Assembly (NCBI GenBank): GCA_910588375.1
Contig: CAJUQA010000031.1
Location: 1-19,495 of the forward strand
From: an uncultured Odoribacter sp.
GTDB lineage: Bacteria > Bacteroidota > Bacteroidia > Bacteroidales > Marinifilaceae
DNA: 19,495 nt
Reading direction: 5' to 3'
Shown one piece after another: positions 16,053 through 19,495 of the stretch (the stretch's first letter is position 1; each line of letters opens with the position of its first letter). The notes under the pieces were generated by a model that worked only from the letters and a program-made list of their open reading frames with translations, was not told where the DNA came from and did not search any database. The position numbers and the translations under genes are program-made.

Positions 16053-16093
16053 AAAAAAGCCGTTTCTTAAGATAATAGAGAAACGGCTTTTTT
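16053..16093 (+). terminator. Rho-independent terminator after yidC
   Basis: AAAAAAGCCGTTTCT (16053-16067) pairs with AGAAACGGCTTTTTT (16079-16093) in a perfect 15-bp stem with an 11-base loop. The A/T ends make it usable in both directions. Confidence 0.9.
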
Positions 16094-16154
16094 CTTGAAA
16101 CTTTTCGTTCTACCCACCGTTTAATCCGATAGGTAAATTAAAAATAATAACACT

Positions 16155-16658
16155 ATGGAAATTACCATGCACGGTCATCGATTCACTTTGGACGGAGAAA
16201 TCATTCAAACAGGCAAGCAAGCCCCCGAATTTACAGCTGTGGATGCTGATCAAAAACCTATAAAACTCAGCGACTATAAAGGAAAAATCATCGTCATATC
16301 CTCTTTTCCCTCCATTGACACTTCGGTTTGTTCCGCACAAATGCATCATTTTAACCAAATGGCCGCTCAATTAGATAAAGATGTTGTCATTCTCGCCATT
16401 TCCTGTGATCTTCCCTTTGCTCTTAAACGCTACTGTGCCGCCGAGGGGATCAATCAGGTTGTTACCCTCTCCGACTATAAAGACGTCGAATTTGGCACAC
16501 GTTACGGTTTTCTGATCCCTGCTCTTCGTCTGCTTACCCGGGGAGTCATCCTTATCGGAAAAGACAACGAAGTAAAATACGTGGAATATGTTCCAGAAAT
16601 CACCCAAGAACCTAATTATGAAAAAGCCTTAGAAGCAATAAAAAAACTCAAGGTTTAA
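16155..16658 (+). CDS. tpx: thiol peroxidase (Tpx-type peroxiredoxin)
   Basis: A 167-residue atypical 2-Cys peroxiredoxin of the Tpx group, which reduces hydrogen peroxide and organic peroxides with thioredoxin. The peroxidatic cysteine is C59 in FPSIDTSVC. The resolving cysteine is C94 in LPFALKRYCAAEGI, the spacing seen in E. coli Tpx. An additional cysteine, C84, lies 10 residues before it (AISCDLPF), where many Tpx proteins have alanine or serine. The TRGVILIGKDNEV strand follows, and the length is normal. There is no signal peptide, so it acts in the cytoplasm. It stands alone between the yidC terminator and the GH110 gene. I find no consensus promoter in the 60 bases upstream. Confidence 0.95.
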   Translation: MEITMHGHRFTLDGEIIQTGKQAPEFTAVDADQKPIKLSDYKGKIIVISSFPSIDTSVCSAQMHHFNQMAAQLDKDVVILAISCDLPFALKRYCAAEGINQVVTLSDYKDVEFGTRYGFLIPALRLLTRGVILIGKDNEVKYVEYVPEITQEPNYEKALEAIKKLKV

Positions 16659-16718
16659 AACCCAAAAACATCATTTCCCATTTTTTTCTCTTATCTTTAT
16701 CTTGTTTAAAAATAAGAT

Positions 16719-18545
16719 ATGAGGAATTACATTTTATCTATACTGGTCATTTTTACAATCCTGCCCGTGGCAGCGAAAAATAAAGTCTACGAAATGTCGC
16801 AATTCGGCATTGTTGCCAATAAAGGAATCAACTGTTCCCCTCTATTACAAAAAGCTCTCTGCACGATTCGAACCGAATGTTCATCCGATGATGTCATCAT
16901 TCTTCGTTTCTCACCCGGTCGTTACGACTTTCATGAGGAAGGAGCTACCATACGCGAGTACTATATTTCCAATCACGATCAGATTAATCCGAAAAAAGTC
17001 GGAATTGCCTTAGAAAATATGCAAAACCTTGTTCTTGACGGACAAGGGGCGTCTTTCGTCTTCCACGGTCGCATGTTGCCTGTCTCTCTTTTGCAATCAA
17101 AAAACTGTACGCTGAAAAATTTCAGTATTGATTTTGAAACCCCACACATCGCCCAGATAAAAGTCATCCAAAACTCTCCGACCGAAGGACTAACATTTGA
17201 AGTTGCCCCTTGGGTAAAATACCGTATTAACGATAAAGACAGATTTGAATCTTATGGAGAAGGTTGGAGTGTATCTCCTCAAACGGGTATCGCTTTCGAA
17301 GGTGACACTAAACATTTGGTATTTGGCACCAGCGATCTGCAATACAATACCCAAGGTGTAAAAGAAATAGCTCCCCGGCAATTGCAAGCTCCTCTGTGGA
17401 AAGATAAACGTTTAGTACCAGGAACCGTTATCGCTATGCGAAGTTGGGAACGCCCGGCACCCGGCATATTTTTGTCTCACAACCAAAATACCTACCTATT
17501 GAATGTAAAAATTCATTATGCGGAAGGTATGGGGTTATTAGCCCAGCTATGTGAAAATATCACATTGGACAGTTTCAGTGTATGTCTTAAAGGAGCACAA
17601 GATCCCCGTTATTTCACAACCCAGGCCGATGCCACTCACTTCTCCGGCTGTAAAGGAAAAATCATATCCCAAAAAGGACTCTATGAAGGCATGATGGATG
17701 ACGCTATCAATGTCCACGGTACCTACCTAAAAATCACCCAACTCATCGATAGTAAAACACTTGTAGGACGCTATATGCATGGACAATCCTACGGATTTGA
17801 CTGGGGATATCCGGAAGACGCCATCCAATTTATCCGGTCCACGACAATGGAATTAACCGGAACTCCCAACAAGATTGTTTCCATCCGTCCTTACAAACAG
17901 GAGCAGGTTGCCGGAACAAAAGAATTTCTGATTACATTCGCCAATCCGATTGATAGCAGCATTACGGAAAAAGAAGGATTCGGCATCGAAAATTTGACCT
18001 GGACACCCGAAGTCCTTTTCAGTAACAACGTTATCCGTAATAATCGAGCACGTGGAGCACTGTTTAGTACCCCCAAGAAAACCGTTATAGAAAACAACAC
18101 ATTCGATCATACTTCCGGAACTGCCATTCTCTTATGCGGAGACTGTAACGGATGGTATGAAACCGGAGCCTGCCGAGAAGTCATTATACGAAAAAATAAA
18201 TTCATCAACGCCCTGACCAACATGTTCCAATTTACAAACGCTGTCATATCCATCTACCCGGAAATACCAGATTTACAAAACCAAAAGGAATATTTCCACG
18301 GAAAAACAAGCAAAGGAGTTCTCATCGAAAACAATCTATTTATAACTTTCGATCAGCCTATTGTTTATGCGAAATCACTGAACGGATTGACTTTCAAAAA
18401 AAACACAATACATCAAAACCAAGATTACCCAGCTTTCCATTGGAACCAAAAACGCTTTTTACTGGAAAGAGTTAAAAATATTCGTATTAACAACAACTAC
18501 TTTGAGAACGGTTTCGAATACGAAAAGGACGTAGAATGTAAATAA
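16719..18545 (+). CDS. glycoside hydrolase family 110 alpha-1,3-galactosidase
   Basis: A 608-residue secreted enzyme with a parallel beta-helix fold. Residues 1-19 form a plain signal peptide (no lipobox), so it is probably periplasmic. The N-terminal part has MSQFGIVANKGINCSP and the helical coils 'LENMQNLVLDGQG' and 'SKNCTLKNFSIDFETP', typical of right-handed beta-helix hydrolases. The GLYEGMMDDAINVHGTYLKI block, with acidic pair D327-D328, fits the catalytic region of GH110. Known GH110 enzymes (the FragA/FragB or GlaA/GlaB type) remove terminal alpha-1,3-galactose, including from blood group B or linear structures. The length fits. Its neighbours are not part of a glycan-degradation locus, so it may be regulated separately. 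Preference for branched or linear substrate cannot be told here. Confidence 0.9.
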   Translation: MRNYILSILVIFTILPVAAKNKVYEMSQFGIVANKGINCSPLLQKALCTIRTECSSDDVIILRFSPGRYDFHEEGATIREYYISNHDQINPKKVGIALENMQNLVLDGQGASFVFHGRMLPVSLLQSKNCTLKNFSIDFETPHIAQIKVIQNSPTEGLTFEVAPWVKYRINDKDRFESYGEGWSVSPQTGIAFEGDTKHLVFGTSDLQYNTQGVKEIAPRQLQAPLWKDKRLVPGTVIAMRSWERPAPGIFLSHNQNTYLLNVKIHYAEGMGLLAQLCENITLDSFSVCLKGAQDPRYFTTQADATHFSGCKGKIISQKGLYEGMMDDAINVHGTYLKITQLIDSKTLVGRYMHGQSYGFDWGYPEDAIQFIRSTTMELTGTPNKIVSIRPYKQEQVAGTKEFLITFANPIDSSITEKEGFGIENLTWTPEVLFSNNVIRNNRARGALFSTPKKTVIENNTFDHTSGTAILLCGDCNGWYETGACREVIIRKNKFINALTNMFQFTNAVISIYPEIPDLQNQKEYFHGKTSKGVLIENNLFITFDQPIVYAKSLNGLTFKKNTIHQNQDYPAFHWNQKRFLLERVKNIRINNNYFENGFEYEKDVECK

Positions 18546-18556
18546 TGTCACCAAAA

Positions 18557-18579
18557 GGAGAGGGAAAATTTCCCTCTCC
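18557..18579. terminator. Shared hairpin between convergent GH110 and DUF892 genes
   Basis: GGAGAGGG (18557-18564) / CCCTCTCC (18572-18579) with loop AAAATTT. On the minus strand it is followed by TTTTGG, so it best serves the DUF892 transcript. On the plus side the T run comes late (18595-18599), so termination of GH110 is less clear. Confidence 0.65.
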
Positions 18580-18601
18580 CAGATAAGTATAAGTTTTTTC
18601 T

Positions 18602-19141
18602 TTACTCTTGAACCGCTCCTTCATTTACTCCGCTTTCCGACAACATTGTAAGCGTAATATCCGTTTTCTTCTCTTCGTCCAAAATCTTTTGCAATAACTT
18701 TGCCACTTTCGATTCTCCCATCTGTTCAGCAAACTCAACTAGTGTTCCATAAGAAGCAATTTCATAATGTTCTGTTTTCTGACCTGCCAATACCAAACCC
18801 GCATCTCTGGTAAATGAATCTTTTTCCGTATCTTTAATAATACTTTTAGCTTCCTTAATCAAGCCAGCCATAGCATCACATTTCTTCCCTTCAGCTTTCT
18901 CATTCATCAATTCAAAAACCTGATCCAATACCCGAATCTGCCCTTCCGTCTCTTTCATATGTTTCTGAAAAGCTTTCGCCAATTCTTTAGAGGTCGCAGC
19001 AGCAGCCATTTCAGGTAATGCCTCAGCCAATGCATGCTCCGCCCAATAAATATCTTTCAACTCATCTATAAAAAATTCTCTAAATTTACTACTTTTCATC
19101 TTGGGATTTACTTTCTGATTTTTACTTTTTGCTTCCATCAT
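18602..19141 (-). CDS. ferritin-like DUF892 (YciF/YciE-type) protein
   Basis: A 179-residue four-helix protein of the DUF892/YciE-YciF family, ferritin-like proteins linked to stress. After a lysine-rich, probably disordered N-terminus (1-19), helix 1 carries ELKDIYWAEHALAEALPEM with E35-H36. Helix 2 has H61 and E64 in FQKHMKETEGQI, helix 3 has E124-H125 in KTEHYEIASYGTLVEFAE, and helix 4 has E156-E157. These acidic and histidine residues fit a di-metal site. There is no signal peptide, so it is cytoplasmic. The chosen start is the first of two adjacent ATG codons; M15 is an alternative that would remove the basic extension. The gene is monocistronic, convergent with GH110, and has no consensus promoter in view. 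The exact function of the family is not settled. Confidence 0.88.
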   Translation of the reverse strand: MMEAKSKNQKVNPKMKSSKFREFFIDELKDIYWAEHALAEALPEMAAAATSKELAKAFQKHMKETEGQIRVLDQVFELMNEKAEGKKCDAMAGLIKEAKSIIKDTEKDSFTRDAGLVLAGQKTEHYEIASYGTLVEFAEQMGESKVAKLLQKILDEEKKTDITLTMLSESGVNEGAVQE

Positions 19142-19320
19142 TTTCTATTTAATATATTATACAACGAATCTAAGAAGTATGAACGCCTTTATAATATCAT
19201 ACTTCTCTACATGATTAAACGCATCCCACCAATATTAGTTGATTAGCATGAATTAAAGAAACTTATATTGTGTAAAAACAGAAAGAAAACCACTACTCCT
19301 CACCTCCCTTTCCTCAATAA

Positions 19321-19355
19321 AAAAGCAGTCACAATTTTACATTGTGACTGCTTTT
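19321..19355 (-). terminator. Rho-independent terminator of the rRNA operon / tRNA-Met
   Basis: AAAAGCAGTCACAAT (19321-19335) / ATTGTGACTGCTTTT (19341-19355) form a perfect 15-bp stem with a five-base loop. On the minus strand the stem ends in T and runs into TTATTG. It lies 10 bases after the tRNA-Met 3' end and would end the rRNA transcript. Confidence 0.9.
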
Positions 19356-19364
19356 CTCTATTTG

Positions 19365-19438
19365 TAGCGAGAGGCGGGCTTGAACCGCCGACCTCATGAT
19401 TATGAATCATGCGCTCTAACCAGCTGAGCTACCTCGCC
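19365..19438 (-). tRNA. tRNA-Met (anticodon CAU), probably elongator
   Basis: The minus-strand sequence starts GGCGAGG at 19438. The D-stem is GCTC/GAGC, the anticodon arm CATGA-TTCATAA-TCATG (anticodon CAT), and the T-arm GGCGG-TTCAAGC-CCGCC. The acceptor strand TCTCGCT ends at 19366, with discriminator A at 19365. CCA is not encoded. The first pair is G-U, and the initiator-specific GGG/CCC anticodon stem is absent, so this is not fMet. A lysidine-modified tRNA-Ile with CAU cannot be ruled out. Confidence 0.92.
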
Positions 19439-19441
19439 ATA

Positions 19442-19467
19442 AGAGAGTCACCATTCAGTGACTCTCT
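19442..19467 (-). other. Hairpin between 5S rRNA and tRNA-Met (processing stem)
   Basis: AGAGAGTCAC (19442-19451) / GTGACTCTCT (19458-19467) form a perfect 10-bp stem with a six-base loop and no T tract on the minus strand. It is more likely a processing structure or weak attenuator in the rRNA precursor than a terminator. Confidence 0.55.
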
Positions 19468-19476
19468 CTCAAAATT

Positions 19477-19495
19477 CGGCGCCTACCTACTCTCC
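19477..19495 (-). rRNA. 5S rRNA, 3' end only (cut by window edge)
   Basis: The minus-strand sequence GGAGAGTAGGTAGGCGCC matches the conserved 3' end of Bacteroidetes 5S rRNA (GGGAGAGTAGGTCGxCGCC in relatives as I recall them). The rest lies outside the window. With the downstream tRNA-Met and terminator, this marks the end of an rRNA operon transcribed leftward. Confidence 0.75.

Noticed and set aside
19034..19246. 70-codon plus-strand frame over the start of the DUF892 gene
   Set aside because: Antisense to a real gene and its AT-rich upstream region, with no supporting features.
19142..19320. Intergenic stretch between the DUF892 gene and the rRNA-side terminator
   Set aside because: Searched for a promoter or small RNA. 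I found no TAnnTTTG match towards the DUF892 gene and no hairpin beyond the tRNA terminator.

Overview
The window looks like chromosomal DNA from a gut-type member of the order Bacteroidales. The evidence is a SusC/SusD pair, a GH110 alpha-galactosidase, Bacteroidetes-style sigma factor and Spy-like genes, and promoters of the TTTG / TAnnTTTG type in front of tRNA-Pro and tRNA-Ser. I cannot fix the genus from the sequence alone.

Layout, left to right. Positions 1-75 hold a tRNA-Pro(UGG) on the minus strand with a consensus promoter. An AT-rich gap of about 400 bases follows, with short repeats and a strong terminator. Positions 548-6161 (minus) hold a three-gene operon susC - susD - small surface lipoprotein, a compact glycan or nutrient uptake locus with no enzyme or regulator of its own. 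Positions 6162-6788 have no gene but are the most interesting part of the window: a near-perfect 19-bp inverted repeat (6286-6304 and 6550-6568) brackets about 245 bp. This segment contains a TAnnTTTG promoter that points AWAY from susC and, within 110 bases, into a terminator built partly from the right repeat. This is what a phase-variable invertible promoter in the OFF orientation should look like. tRNA-Ser(GCU) follows at 6789-6876 (minus).

Positions 6977-8405 (minus) hold an ECF sigma factor, a one-pass membrane protein of the anti-sigma-like 'NPFxVPEGYF' type and a Spy/CpxP-like periplasmic protein. Positions 8482-10363 (minus) hold a lipid A-type acyltransferase and a family 2 glycosyltransferase (cell envelope). 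From 10574 the strand switches to plus: a protein with five DUF349 repeats, then pyrG (CTP synthase, GTG start) and yidC (membrane insertase), which probably share a transcript, then a thiol peroxidase (tpx) and a secreted GH110 alpha-1,3-galactosidase. A minus-strand ferritin-like DUF892 (YciF-type) protein follows. The window ends with a minus-strand tRNA-Met(CAU) and the last bases of a 5S rRNA, the tail of an rRNA operon.

The right-hand two thirds is mostly housekeeping (nucleotide synthesis, membrane biogenesis, peroxide defence, translation RNAs) interspersed with envelope and host-glycan functions. The left third is accessory and appears to be under DNA-inversion control.
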